Shown here: in pieces, positions 35,462 through 44,534 of the stretch
Position numbering within the stretch: position 1 is the first letter of the stretch
Layout of the letters: every line of letters starts with the position of its first letter
Program-made: the position numbers and the translations under genes
Notes under the pieces: model-generated
Seen by the model: only the letters and a program-made list of their open reading frames with translations
Databases searched by the model: none
Told to the model about the DNA's origin: nothing
NCBI RefSeq assembly: GCF_963676065.1
Contig: NZ_OY780933.1
Location: forward strand, 1,178,001-1,242,000
Direction of reading: 5' to 3'
DNA: 64,000 nt
Origin: Maridesulfovibrio sp.
Lineage (GTDB): Bacteria > Desulfobacterota > Desulfovibrionia > Desulfovibrionales > Desulfovibrionaceae

Positions 35462-36866
35462 ACAGAACTTTACGCCGACCCGTACCCCCATGCCGGAGCA
35501 GCCGGCTGATGTCCGTAACAAAAATTTCAGCGAAGTGGCGCTTGGCTATTCTAAAGAAGAAGCCATGGCCGAAGCCGCTCGCTGCCTACAGTGTAAAAAA
35601 CCGCTTTGCCAGAAGGGCTGTCCGGTTGAAATCGATATTAAAAGTTTCGTTAAGCATCTGGCTGACGGCGATATCCCTTCCGCATACCGGGTAATCAAGG
35701 AAACCAATGCATTGCCGGCTGTCTGTGGCCGGGTCTGTCCGCAGGAATCCCAGTGTGAGGGCTCCTGCATTCTGGGTAAAAAATATGAGCCTGTTGCAAT
35801 TGGCAGGCTGGAAAGATTTGTAGCTGATACTTTTGACAGTGATTCGGCCTGTGAAATGATTACCGGGCATACTGCCTGTTCCCTGCCCAATGATCAGTTC
35901 AAGGTCGCTTGTATCGGTTCCGGGCCTTCCAGTTTGACTGTTGCCGGGTATCTTGCCGCGCGCGGTGTTCCCGTAACCGTATACGAAGCCCTGCACGAAG
36001 TTGGCGGTGTGCTGGTTTACGGTATCCCTGAATTTCGCCTGCCAAAATCCATCGTGGCCCGTGAAGTCGGTGCGCTGTGGTCCAAAGGCGTAACTTTTCA
36101 GCCCAATTATGTGGGCGGTAAAACGGTCACTGTGGAAGATCTTTTTGAAGACGGTTTTGATGCTGTTTTTATCGGTGTCGGAGCGGGACTTCCCTGGTTC
36201 CTGAATATACCCGGCGAAAATCTTGTCGGTGTTTATTCTTCTAATGAGTATCTGACCCGCATTAATCTCGGCAGGGCTTACGATTTTCCCAACTATGACA
36301 CCCCCGCACCAAAGGCCCGCAACGTGGCCGTTGTCGGTGGCGGTAACGTAGCTATGGACGCTGCTCGTACCGCTCTGCGTCTGGGAGCGGAAAATGTTTA
36401 CATCACTTACCGCCGCACTCAGGATGAGATGCCGGCCCGTCTCGAGGAATTGCATCATGCCATTGAGGAGGGCGTTCAGCTTGAGTTGCTCACATCGCCC
36501 ATTTCGCTCAACGGTGACGAAAATTCAAAAGTTAAGTCCATGACATTGCAGGTTATGGAACTTGGTGAACCTGATGAATCAGGTCGCTGCCGTCCTGTTC
36601 CTGTTGAGGGCAAGACCAAAGAGCTGGAAGTGGATATGGTTATCCTCGCAGTCGGAACAGGTGCCAATCCGGTACTGCTCGAAGCTACTCCCGGTCTGGA
36701 ATTAAGCAAGCGGGGTTATATCGTAACCGACCCCGAAAGCGGTGAAACCTCTATTCCCAACGTTTATGCCGGCGGGGACATTGCGGGTGGGTCCGCAACA
36801 GTAATCTCGGCTATGGGCGCAGGACGCCGCGCAGCCAGAACTATAGCTGAAAAGCTTGGTGTGTAA
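35451..36866 (+). CDS. nfnB: NfnB-like subunit: glutamate-synthase-type NADPH oxidoreductase
   Basis: 471 residues. Iron-sulfur cysteines are at ARCLQCKKPLCQKGCPVEI and in CGRVCPQESQCEGSC. An FAD-binding segment, ACIGSGPSSLTVAGYLAARG, and an NADPH-binding segment, VAVVGGGNVAMDAARTALRLG, follow, and the C-terminus has NVYAGGDIAGGSATVISAMGAG. It is a small-subunit-type glutamate synthase homologue; no large glutamate synthase gene is adjacent, and the partner upstream marks it as the NfnB subunit. It ends before a strong terminator shared with the convergent gene. Confidence 0.93.
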   Translation: MVNKQNFTPTRTPMPEQPADVRNKNFSEVALGYSKEEAMAEAARCLQCKKPLCQKGCPVEIDIKSFVKHLADGDIPSAYRVIKETNALPAVCGRVCPQESQCEGSCILGKKYEPVAIGRLERFVADTFDSDSACEMITGHTACSLPNDQFKVACIGSGPSSLTVAGYLAARGVPVTVYEALHEVGGVLVYGIPEFRLPKSIVAREVGALWSKGVTFQPNYVGGKTVTVEDLFEDGFDAVFIGVGAGLPWFLNIPGENLVGVYSSNEYLTRINLGRAYDFPNYDTPAPKARNVAVVGGGNVAMDAARTALRLGAENVYITYRRTQDEMPARLEELHHAIEEGVQLELLTSPISLNGDENSKVKSMTLQVMELGEPDESGRCRPVPVEGKTKELEVDMVILAVGTGANPVLLEATPGLELSKRGYIVTDPESGETSIPNVYAGGDIAGGSATVISAMGAGRRAARTIAEKLGV

Positions 36867-36908
36867 CTCTTAACTATGAGTTAACCACTACTGAAGTTTT
36901 GCTAAAAC

Positions 36909-36943
36909 AAAGCCCCCCTGATGCTGGTCAGGGGGGCTTTTTC
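36909..36943. terminator. Bidirectional terminator between nfnB and the desulfidase-type gene
   Basis: AAAGCCCCCCTG and CAGGGGGGCTTT pair across the loop ATGCTGGT, with T's following on the plus strand. Confidence 0.9.
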
Positions 36944-36983
36944 GTCAAGGAGACGACTTTAAGGGGGTGTAGTGCTGTATAAA

Positions 36984-38279
36984 TTATGCTGCCGGAGCAG
37001 TAGTATGTTTATCGGTCATTATTTTAAGGATGACTTTATCCGTCTGGGCCATACCCACTGAACCCAGCTGCCCCACGTTGCGGATGCAGGCTTCAATGTC
37101 ATCATCGAGGATGCCGTCTTTTCCGGGAATGCAAATCCCTTTCATCGCCAGCAATGCTGAGTTGATGGCTGCTTCAACAGCCGAAGAAACCTTCAGGGCG
37201 CAGGAGGTCTTTGCGCCGTCGCAGATCATTCCGGCAATATCGCCGAGAGTGTTCTTGATGGTGCTTTCCACTTCTTTAAGTCCGCCGCCGAGGATAAGCA
37301 CTATGCCGCAACCGGAAGCTGTGGCGGCAAGGCTTGCTCCGCAGAGAGCGGAAAGCTTACCGAGGTGGCTCTTCATATGCACAGCGGAAAGGTGGCTTAG
37401 AATCAAAGCTCTGACAAGCTGCTCTTCACTTGCGTTACGACGTCTGGCAAAAGCAACAACAGGCAACGTGGCCGTCAGGCCCTGATTGCCGCTGCCGGAG
37501 TTACTCATTACCGGCATCTGAATGCCTTCCATGCGCGCATCAGAAGCTGCTGCGGTAATCTTAATGGCGTAAGAAACTATATCATCGGAACGGATACCGT
37601 CTTCGATATCCTTGGCTATGGATTTACCGACCATAAGTCCCCAATCGGAAGCAAGACCTTCAGCTGCAACCTTCTCATTAAGTTTTACTGCTTCAAGGAT
37701 GAAACTTAAATCTTCCAGCGGGGCTTCGGTGGCGTATTCAAAAATTTCTTTCATGCTCATGGTGCAGCCGGATTCTTTATCCTCGTCGCTGATCAAAGGC
37801 GCTGTGAACAGTTCTTCACCGTTTTTTTCCACCAGCACAATGGCGGAATGCGAGCGTGCAATTACGCAGCGGGCGGAATCTTCACCTTTTTTTACTACAG
37901 CTTCCACGTAGAGTAGTTCTTCCGTATCGGAAAGTTCCACATGGAGCCGGCCGTCCGCGATGAGTTTCTTACCAGCTGCCAGCTGTTCGGCGTTCAGGTC
38001 GCGCAGAACCTCCAGCGCCAGTTCGGATTTACCACCGGTAATACCTACGGCCGCTGCAATGTTCAACCCGGTCATTCCTGTGCCGGGAACGCCTACGCCC
38101 ATTCCGTTTTTGAGCAGGTTGCCGCTGACTTTAACTACAGCGCTTTCAGGCTCGCACCCCAGTGTTTCAGCTGCTTTTGCAGCGGCAAGTGCGATAGCAA
38201 CCGGTTCTGTGCAGCCCAGTGCGGGGACAACTTCACGTTTGAGAATCTCTGCGAATTCAGACCATTTTTTATTTATCAT
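36984..38279 (-). CDS. UPF0597/CyuA-type iron-sulfur L-cysteine desulfidase or serine deaminase
   Basis: 431 residues of the UPF0597 (YhaM/CyuA) family, related to the alpha subunit of iron-sulfur L-serine dehydratase. Conserved cysteines fit a [4Fe-4S] site: LGCTEPVAIALA near the start, then SALCGASLAATASGCGI, and ICDGAKTSC. The glycine-rich MSNSGSGNQGLTATLPVV is also family-typical. The reaction is removal of H2S or water plus ammonia from cysteine or serine through 2-aminoacrylate to pyruvate; which substrate is used here is open. Its SD (GGAGG, 9 bases before the ATG) is the 3' arm of the structured repeat 38286-38371. RidA and a symporter lie upstream on the same strand. Confidence 0.9.
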   Translation of the reverse strand: MINKKWSEFAEILKREVVPALGCTEPVAIALAAAKAAETLGCEPESAVVKVSGNLLKNGMGVGVPGTGMTGLNIAAAVGITGGKSELALEVLRDLNAEQLAAGKKLIADGRLHVELSDTEELLYVEAVVKKGEDSARCVIARSHSAIVLVEKNGEELFTAPLISDEDKESGCTMSMKEIFEYATEAPLEDLSFILEAVKLNEKVAAEGLASDWGLMVGKSIAKDIEDGIRSDDIVSYAIKITAAASDARMEGIQMPVMSNSGSGNQGLTATLPVVAFARRRNASEEQLVRALILSHLSAVHMKSHLGKLSALCGASLAATASGCGIVLILGGGLKEVESTIKNTLGDIAGMICDGAKTSCALKVSSAVEAAINSALLAMKGICIPGKDGILDDDIEACIRNVGQLGSVGMAQTDKVILKIMTDKHTTAPAA

Positions 38280-38285
38280 TATGAT

Positions 38286-38371
38286 ATGCCTCCGGCGGCC
38301 CTGCCGGGGGCCTTAACCTCTTTTTGTAAAAAGGGTTAAGAATCCCAAAAACTATTATTAGGGCTTCGCCG
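38286..38371 (-). repeat. 86-base structured repeat, copy 2 (upstream of the desulfidase-type gene)
   Basis: Read on the minus strand it opens CGGCGAAGCCCTAATAA and ends GCCGGAGGCAT, aligning end to end with 16347-16432. It folds into two hairpins: CTTAACC-CTTTTT against AAAAAG-A-GGTTAAG, a 13-bp stem with one bulge and an ACA loop, and GCCCCCGGC against GCCGGAGGC, with one mismatch. The second stem's 3' arm contains GGAGG, so translation of the next gene could depend on opening this hairpin. This copy is better preserved than copy 1. Confidence 0.85.
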
Positions 38372-38490
38372 TATTCTATGCTGAAAATTTATTTTAAATG
38401 AACACGTACAAATGGATAGATGATAAAGGTTTTAGGCTGCCGGATGCAAAATATTTTATTCAAAAAAGAGCATGGCGTGCCCAATCTAAT

Positions 38491-38518
38491 CCCTGCGGGA
38501 TAATTAAATCCCGCAGGG
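38491..38518 (-). other. Strong hairpin downstream of the DAACS gene
   Basis: CCCTGCGGGAT and ATCCCGCAGGG form a perfect 11-bp stem with loop AATTAA, but without a T-run. It lies between the symporter stop and the structured repeat, so it could limit read-through into, or protect the end of, the symporter message. Confidence 0.6.
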
Positions 38519-38536
38519 TATAATGGAAGACCGGGC

Positions 38537-39733
38537 TTAGGATGCGCGGGCTTTTTCGAGTTCTCCGTTACGGTTGAATATACCTTCCATCATGAGTGCC
38601 AATGCTCCGTCACCAGTGACGTTGCAGGCGGTACCGAAGCTGTCCTGAAGGGCGAAAACCGCCAGCAGCAGGGCAACACCGGCCGGGTCGAAGCCGAGTA
38701 CGCCGACGACGATACCGAGGGAAGCCATAACGGTTCCTCCGGGAACACCGGGCGCGCCGATGGCGAAGATACCGAAAAGCACAATGAACAACGCCATAGT
38801 GCCAACAGAAGGCAGGCTGCCGTAGAGCATCATGGAGATGGTCATGGCAAAAAAGGTTTCAGTGAGCACGGAGCCGCAAAGGTGGATGGTCGCGCCAAGG
38901 GGAACCATGAACTCAACGGTATCCTTGCCGAGGACCTCGGATTTGCTCGCGCATTCAAGAGATACCGGCAGGGTCGCCGCGCTGGACATGGTACCAACGG
39001 CGGTAAGGTATGCCGGTGGATAGTGTTTGAAAACTTCAAGGGGATTACGTTTGGAGATAATGCCCGCAAGAGTATAGAGCAGACTCAGCCAGATGAAGTG
39101 ACCGATAAGGACGATGACAATAACTTCCATAAAAACGGGAAGCTGTTTAGTCAGGCTGCCTTCGTAGGCAAGTCCTGCAAAGGTGGCTGCGATGAAAAAA
39201 GGCAGCACGGGAATAATGATACGGCTGACTACCTGCATCATGATATTTTCAAATTCACCGAGCAGGTTTTCAAAGGTTTTGGCTTTAACCCAGATGGTGG
39301 CAATGCCGAGAATAACGGCGGTAATCAGCGCGGTCATGACTGACATGATCGGCGGAATGGACAATTGGAATACAACCTTGGGCAGTTCACGCAATCCTTC
39401 TATCTGAGTCGCAATGGAAAGATGCGGAATAAGTATATATCCGGCTACAGCTGCCATGGTTGCGGCCCCTGCTGCGGACAAATATGCCAGACTTACGCCG
39501 ACACCGAGCATTTTGGATGCGTTTTGTCCCAGTCGGGTGATCGCGGGTGCGATGAAAGCAAGTATCACGAGGGGAACAGTATAGAAAATGAACTGTCCCA
39601 TTACGTATTTAGCAGTAACTACAACTTCCATTATAGCATGGTTGGCAAAAAGGCCTATGCCGACACCGATGGCGATACCGATAAGCAATTTTATAATCAG
39701 CCCGAATTCTTTTAACTTTGAATCATTCGACAT
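38537..39733 (-). CDS. Dicarboxylate/amino-acid:cation symporter (DAACS family)
   Basis: 398 residues with about eight hydrophobic helices and two re-entrant loop regions. The family's serine-rich loop and the downstream motif appear as AVGTMSSAATLPVSLECA and MVPLGATIHLCGS, with GAPGVPGGTVMASLGIV and a late DSFGTACNVTGDGA. Substrates of the family are glutamate, aspartate, C4-dicarboxylates, serine or threonine with Na+ or H+; with RidA and the desulfidase-type enzyme next door, a neutral amino acid such as cysteine or serine is a reasonable guess. AAGGAG precedes the ATG by 7 bases. Confidence 0.93.
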   Translation of the reverse strand: MSNDSKLKEFGLIIKLLIGIAIGVGIGLFANHAIMEVVVTAKYVMGQFIFYTVPLVILAFIAPAITRLGQNASKMLGVGVSLAYLSAAGAATMAAVAGYILIPHLSIATQIEGLRELPKVVFQLSIPPIMSVMTALITAVILGIATIWVKAKTFENLLGEFENIMMQVVSRIIIPVLPFFIAATFAGLAYEGSLTKQLPVFMEVIVIVLIGHFIWLSLLYTLAGIISKRNPLEVFKHYPPAYLTAVGTMSSAATLPVSLECASKSEVLGKDTVEFMVPLGATIHLCGSVLTETFFAMTISMMLYGSLPSVGTMALFIVLFGIFAIGAPGVPGGTVMASLGIVVGVLGFDPAGVALLLAVFALQDSFGTACNVTGDGALALMMEGIFNRNGELEKARAS

Positions 39734-39803
39734 TTTCCACTCCTTTGTCAGGACCCTGCCGGACCCCTGAAATTATCCGGCAGCACCGTGGTCCGTATTA
39801 AAA

Positions 39804-40178
39804 TTATTTTACCGCAACAGCCTCGATTTCAACCAGAGCACCGAGAGGAAGATTGGCTACCTCAAAGCAGCTTCTTGCCGGGAAAGGTTCCTCAAAATAG
39901 GTTCCGTAGACTTCATTGATAGCGGCGAAATCTTCGATGTTCTGGATGAGAACAGTGGTTTTGACCACATTGTTCATTTCAGAACCGGCTGCTTCGAGTA
40001 CGTATTTGAGATTGTCGAGAGACTGTTTCGCCTGTGCCGCAGGTCCTTCAGGCATTTTGCCGGTTTCGGCGTTAACAGGCAGCTGTCCGGAGGTGAAAAT
40101 CATATTTCCGGCTTCAATGGCGTGTGAGTAACAGCCGACAGCTGCGGGGGCTTTTTCACTTACAACTACTTTTTTCAT
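39804..40178 (-). CDS. ridA: RidA-family enamine/imine deaminase
   Basis: 124 residues, typical RidA: AVGCYSHAIEAGNMIFTSGQ, NLKYVLEAAGSEMNNVVKTTV, PFPARSCFEVANLPLGALVEIE, where the Arg of PARS binds the substrate carboxylate and the Glu in LVEIEAVA completes the site. RidA hydrolyses reactive 2-aminoacrylate, which PLP enzymes and serine or cysteine deaminases release. Its place in front of the symporter and the desulfidase-type gene fits detoxification of that intermediate. GGAG lies 8 bases before the ATG. Confidence 0.95.
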   Translation of the reverse strand: MKKVVVSEKAPAAVGCYSHAIEAGNMIFTSGQLPVNAETGKMPEGPAAQAKQSLDNLKYVLEAAGSEMNNVVKTTVLIQNIEDFAAINEVYGTYFEEPFPARSCFEVANLPLGALVEIEAVAVK

Positions 40179-40412
40179 TGTTAATCTCCTGTATGGTATT
40201 TTTGTATCGGTTTAAAAACATCCTTCATGTTCTGATGGATTTGGATATATCGATAAGAAAATCGCACGTCAATAAAAAATTATTCAAATGCGAAAAAATT
40301 ATTAAAGATAGACTAAAAAATTATCGTTTTTGGGCTTGTTTGTCGTATTAATAAAAATAATGCTCTTAAATTCATGAAAACATAATCATATGTAGTTTGT
40401 TTTGTGTAAACG
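40179..40412 (-). promoter_or_regulatory. A+T-rich promoter region of the ridA transporter-desulfidase genes
   Basis: This region is strongly A+T-rich, with repeated AAAAAATTATT-type tracts near 40275-40325. It lies between ridA and the terminator of the divergent-looking but co-oriented regulator gene upstream, so it should carry the ridA promoter and the likely binding site of that regulator. No clear dyad was found. Confidence 0.4.
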
Positions 40413-40455
40413 AAAAAACCGGACCAAACCCAGGTTGGGTTTGGTCCGGTTTTAA
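40413..40455 (-). terminator. Strong terminator after the YheO-like regulator gene
   Basis: CCGGACCAAACCC pairs with GGGTTTGGTCCGG across AGGTT, flanked by an A-run and a T-run. It separates the regulator from the ridA transcript. Confidence 0.92.
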
Positions 40456-40485
40456 AAAGTACCAGCGACCGCAGAGCGGCTGTTA

Positions 40486-41187
40486 TTACTTGTCGTTTAT
40501 TTTCTGCAGGTAACGGTAGACCGTGGCCTCGGAAACAACCAGATGCTTCGCTACATCTTTTATGGCCCCTTTGAGCATGAAGACTCCACGTTCATTAAGG
40601 GTTGAAACCACATCCATTTTTTCATCGGATGTCATACGTTCCGGCAGGATGTTTGTGTCGGAAATTACGTTCACTATCAGTGATTCCGTAAGATCTTCCA
40701 TGGATTTGGGGAAGGTTTCGCTATGCTCTTCAGTGTGAGCTGTGTTGAAATCTTTTTTCTTAACTGAGTGGTTAAATCCGGAACTGCTGATAACTTTATT
40801 AATCAGATCCCGGGCGGCAAGTATATCGGAAGTGTCCATGTTCAGGCAGAGCATCCCCAGCAGTTCGCCTTCTGAATCCTTGATAAAATATGTTGCGGAA
40901 TGGAGTATGTTTCCGGTCCGTCCTTCGGTGGTGTAGCCCATCACCCAGTCTTTCTCGAGGTAGACCTTCTCCACCAGAAATTTAAGGGCTAAATCCGTAA
41001 GCGGAGCGCCTATCCCGCGCCCTGATATATGCTCGTTTGCAATAGCAAGTACAGATTTTTCCTTACTTGTTGTGTCGTGCAGCACGACTTCACAATTATC
41101 GCCCAGAAATGTTCCCAGAAATTCAACAAAAGGGATATAATGGTCGATTGTGTTTGGCTTAGATTTTGATTTAACGCTTCCCGGCAA
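40486..41187 (-). CDS. YheO/DauR-like PAS-HTH transcriptional regulator
   Basis: 233 residues. Residues about 12-125 match the PAS-like YheO domain (YIPFVEFLGTFLGDNCEVVL, ILHSATYFIKDSEGELLGMLCLN), and the C-terminus (about 185-230) is a helix-turn-helix ending LVVSEATVYRYLQKI. Regulators of this type often control D-amino-acid or cysteine catabolism. Start is TTG 41187, with GGGAG 6 bases upstream; no ATG or GTG fits better. Its position before ridA, the symporter and the desulfidase-type gene suggests it controls them. Confidence 0.88.
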   Translation of the reverse strand: MPGSVKSKSKPNTIDHYIPFVEFLGTFLGDNCEVVLHDTTSKEKSVLAIANEHISGRGIGAPLTDLALKFLVEKVYLEKDWVMGYTTEGRTGNILHSATYFIKDSEGELLGMLCLNMDTSDILAARDLINKVISSSGFNHSVKKKDFNTAHTEEHSETFPKSMEDLTESLIVNVISDTNILPERMTSDEKMDVVSTLNERGVFMLKGAIKDVAKHLVVSEATVYRYLQKINDK

Positions 41188-41383
41188 GATTTTCTCCCAA
41201 GTAATAACTTTTTATCAGCTGCATAATTTTTTGTACTCATGATAAAAAAATTGTCAATCATCCAGTTGTAATTATAAAAAAGGACCGGTTTTTGGCGCAA
41301 ATCTTGTGCTGTATTTTTGCAGGAAGCCACTGTATGTTGTAAATGATCCAGCAACGATTAACACGGACGAGTAGAAATCGAAC

Positions 41384-42385
41384 ATGACCATAGATAAATT
41401 CGACTTTGACGCAACTCTGCTGACTATAAATTTTGCGACCCGGCTTTTGGCCATGGAAGTTGATCCCGATATCTTAACTGACCGGGTTGTTGAAACTTTT
41501 TGCGATCTGGGAAATTGTCAGGACGCGACTTTGATGATGTATGATGAATACCGTGAACTCAAAGGTGTGGCCGCTTCCCTCAAACAACGCAGGGTTATTA
41601 TCAATGAGCATATTCCGCTGAATAAGGCCATGCTGGAAGCAGCTCAATCTTTGAGACCGGTCGTTCGTCCTGTCTGCGATGATTCCATTTACCCCCTGCC
41701 CTCGGAATGCTGTGAAACTGATAAAACCTGCCTGTGTGTTCCGCTGGTGGGATCGCGTGACCGTGTTCGGGGATTTGTGACCCTTTACCGTCCGAAGGAT
41801 CAGCAGTGGGAAGTTTCAGAACTTTTCCAGCTTAGCATTGTTTCCACTGTTGCCGCTATTTCCATCGAAAATTCCAGACTTTTTCGCCAGACCATCGAAG
41901 ACAGTCTGACCGGATTATATATGCGCCGTTACCTGTTCATCCGGTTGCGTGAGGAAGTGCAGCGCTTCAAGCGCAGGGGAGGGCCGCTTTCGGCAATCCT
42001 GATCGATGTGGATAATTTTAAATTGGTAAACGATAATTACGGTCATGCCACCGGGGATGTAGTTCTGCGCGCAGTGGGGCAGATCATGTACGATTGCAGC
42101 AGGCAGGGTGTGGACCTTCCTTGTCGCTATGGCGGGGAAGAATTTGTAATCCTGATGCCCGGATCGGAGAAAAAAGAGGCGGAAATTGTCGCGGAAAGGA
42201 TTAGATCCGCCTGCGCAGTTAAAGAAATTAATACTCAGGAAGGGGCCGTGAATGTAACTCTTAGTTGCGGAGTAGCCTCAATTGAGGAATGTGAGGAACC
42301 CTCCGCCGGAGAACTCCTTAAGATTGCTGATAAACGGCTCTATTGTGCCAAGGAATCAGGACGTAACCGGGTGGTGTGTCAGTAA
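41384..42385 (+). CDS. GAF-GGDEF diguanylate cyclase
   Basis: 333 residues, cytoplasmic. Residues about 25-155 form a GAF-like sensor with several cysteines (CETDKTCLCVPLVGS). The GGDEF domain begins DSLTGLYMRRYLF; the active site reads YGGEEF, a competent variant, and IDVDNFKLVNDNYGHATGD binds metal and nucleotide. The usual RxxD inhibitory site before it is not seen (RQGVD instead), so product inhibition may be absent. It makes cyclic di-GMP. The ribosome binding site is weak. Confidence 0.93.
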   Translation: MTIDKFDFDATLLTINFATRLLAMEVDPDILTDRVVETFCDLGNCQDATLMMYDEYRELKGVAASLKQRRVIINEHIPLNKAMLEAAQSLRPVVRPVCDDSIYPLPSECCETDKTCLCVPLVGSRDRVRGFVTLYRPKDQQWEVSELFQLSIVSTVAAISIENSRLFRQTIEDSLTGLYMRRYLFIRLREEVQRFKRRGGPLSAILIDVDNFKLVNDNYGHATGDVVLRAVGQIMYDCSRQGVDLPCRYGGEEFVILMPGSEKKEAEIVAERIRSACAVKEINTQEGAVNVTLSCGVASIEECEEPSAGELLKIADKRLYCAKESGRNRVVCQ

Positions 42386-42498
42386 CCTGATTATTTAAAA
42401 AGTTTTCCCGCCCACGCTCATTACAAGGCCTACGCCGAGTTGACCGCTTTCAGCGGTTGATGAACTTCTCCTTTTCCGGAAAATCCTTGCGGTCTTTC

Positions 42499-43320
42499 CT
42501 ATAAATTAAAAAAGCGGTGGGCGTTTTCTGAACAGGCTTTCCATAACTCATTTGTTTCCATGCCTTTTAGCTCTGCAACTTTGGCGGCAGTGAAAACGAT
42601 AAACGCCGGTTCGTTGCGTTTCCCGCGCCATGGCTCCGGTGGCAGGAACGGGCAGTCCGTTTCCAGCACCATGCGGTCTAGCGGGATGGATTTCACTGCT
42701 TCCTGTACAAGTTCATTCTTTTTATATGTAACAGGGCCGGGAATGGAAATATACCAGCCGTGTTCAATAATGCGCTGCGCTGTTTCAGTCTCACCACCGA
42801 AGCAATGCCAGAGCAGCGGTTTACCGGACCAGCCGAAATCTTCCAGTACTTCAAGGGTTTCGGCATGGGCATCGCGGCTGTGGATTATTACCGGAAGGTT
42901 CAGCTCTTCCGCCATCTTGAGCTGCTTGCGGAAAACTTCTTTCTGCACATCGTGCGGAACACGTTCCCAGTAAAAATCCAGACCGATCTCGCCTACGCCT
43001 TTCAAACGCGGATCGGCTTTGAACGCTTCACGCATGGATTCGATGTCTTCTTCACAGAATTTGTCGGAATCATTGGGATGTACGCCCATCAGAAAAAATA
43101 TTTCCGGGTGATTTTCGAAAAGATCTTTGTTCGCGTGGTAGGCTTGCGGTCCCAGAAAGACGTTGCCGATTTTATCGACTCCGCATTCTTTGGCTCTTGC
43201 CAGCACTTCCGGCAGGTCTTCACGGAATTCTTCCAGATCCAAATGGGCATGGGTTTCCACACCGGGAATATTGATGCCCACACTTTGGGGCAGGGCTCTT
43301 TTTTTCTTTTTCTTAGCCAT
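42499..43320 (-). CDS. TatD-family metal-dependent hydrolase (nuclease)
   Basis: 273 residues. Metal ligands: THAHLD near residue 25, Glu in GVGEIGLDFYW, His in VIIHSRDAHAETL, HCF and ETDCPFL near the end. TatD enzymes are 3'-5' DNases or deoxyribonuclease-like hydrolases. The N-terminus is extended by about 20 residues and opens with KKKKKR; no ribosome binding site is clear before ATG 43320, and a later start is possible. Confidence 0.92.
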   Translation of the reverse strand: MAKKKKKRALPQSVGINIPGVETHAHLDLEEFREDLPEVLARAKECGVDKIGNVFLGPQAYHANKDLFENHPEIFFLMGVHPNDSDKFCEEDIESMREAFKADPRLKGVGEIGLDFYWERVPHDVQKEVFRKQLKMAEELNLPVIIHSRDAHAETLEVLEDFGWSGKPLLWHCFGGETETAQRIIEHGWYISIPGPVTYKKNELVQEAVKSIPLDRMVLETDCPFLPPEPWRGKRNEPAFIVFTAAKVAELKGMETNELWKACSENAHRFFNL

Positions 43321-43383
43321 ATTTTTTTGGGGTGATGTGTTTGCTTTTTATGATGGAACAGTTTGTTTTTAAGGAGAAAGCTT

Positions 43384-44367
43384 TTAAAAATTGTCCCAGA
43401 TATTCAAAACAGCTTTTTCCTGTTCTTTTATCGTATATGAACGGATGGTCTGTTGCCCTGCTTCCAGAGCGCTGTCAAGAAGGGGGCCGCCGTCGCGCCA
43501 TAGACTGAGGGCTCTTTCCAGATTGAAAGCCGCGTCAAGTACGTCCGCATCCGCAGACCAGAAACCGTTGCCGGACCATGGGACTTCACGCAGCGGCCAC
43601 CATGGCTCGAAGGTAGCTCCTTCAAGCTGGCGCATATAATCCCAGCCGCCGAAACCGGAAAACCCGACAGGTATGCAGCCGGATGCAAGGGCTTCAAGGG
43701 GCGGCAACGAAAAGCCTTCCGGGAAACCTGAGGCAAGGAAGATATGGCAGGAGCGCAGTGTTTGGGCCACGCCTTCGGCATCCATTCCGGCAATTTCCAC
43801 CCACCTGACCGCTGAGCCGGGATTGCGTGATTCAAAAATAGATTTAATCTGGCTGACCATCGCTTTGTTCTTGCGCGGCATGTAGGCGATGCGAATCTTG
43901 CCGGAGGGCTTTTTCTCAGGTGCATGAAACAGATCGGTATCGATGCCCGGACGCAGAATGGGGGAAGTTGTTTTTACTGTTTGCTGCATAAACCATTGTA
44001 CCGGATGGGAAACAGCCAGAAAGGAAACAGGAAGACCTGCCCATGAAACCCCTTCCGGCAGGGAAGAAAACAGATAGGCCCAGTTCTGACAGTAAACGAC
44101 ACATCTTGCCCCGGCGTTAAGCCCCGGTGCCAGACTGTTTACCCACCCCTCGGGTACAAGCCATATATCTTCCGGTTTAAGGCTTACTTCGTCCCAGTGC
44201 ACGGGGGCGGGGTATCCTTCAGCAAGCGTCGGCATCCAACTGCCCTTTTCACGCATGACAAGCTGAACATCCTTACCGTGACGGGCGAGGATTGATGCAA
44301 TCTGACAAAAAACCGTGATTCCCCCGGTCGGTTTGCGAACCGGAGGTATGAATATGTATGTTCTCAT
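43384..44367 (-). CDS. Glycosyltransferase, GT4-like
   Basis: 327 residues from the ATG at 44367, preferred because a GAGGA precedes it and the opening MRTYIFIPPVRKPTGGITVF is a normal first strand with a glycine-rich loop; the longer frame adds 23 unlike residues. The GT-B pattern includes HPVQWFMQQ, RIAYMPRKNKAM and the donor-site SGFPEGFSLPPLEALASGCIPVG. It should transfer a sugar to a cell-surface polysaccharide or lipid acceptor. No other surface-polysaccharide gene is adjacent; the TatD gene lies 63 bases downstream on the same strand. Confidence 0.88.
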   Translation of the reverse strand: MRTYIFIPPVRKPTGGITVFCQIASILARHGKDVQLVMREKGSWMPTLAEGYPAPVHWDEVSLKPEDIWLVPEGWVNSLAPGLNAGARCVVYCQNWAYLFSSLPEGVSWAGLPVSFLAVSHPVQWFMQQTVKTTSPILRPGIDTDLFHAPEKKPSGKIRIAYMPRKNKAMVSQIKSIFESRNPGSAVRWVEIAGMDAEGVAQTLRSCHIFLASGFPEGFSLPPLEALASGCIPVGFSGFGGWDYMRQLEGATFEPWWPLREVPWSGNGFWSADADVLDAAFNLERALSLWRDGGPLLDSALEAGQQTIRSYTIKEQEKAVLNIWDNF

Positions 44368-44534
44368 AATTTGTTTTCCTCGCCGGAACATACAACCGTT
44401 TTCACCGATTGAAAAGCAGACCCCGAAATGCACCATTCCTAACGCAAGAAGCGGCGTAACCTATCATATAAGATAGATTTAAATTCTGAAAAAAGCGCGT
44501 GGCACATCCAATTCATCCATGATAATGAAGTTAT

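Noticed and set aside
44498-44517. Second sigma54 promoter before the sigma54 activator gene (GTGGCACATCCAATTCATC)
   Set aside because: The -24 half is good but the -12 half lacks GC at the required distance.
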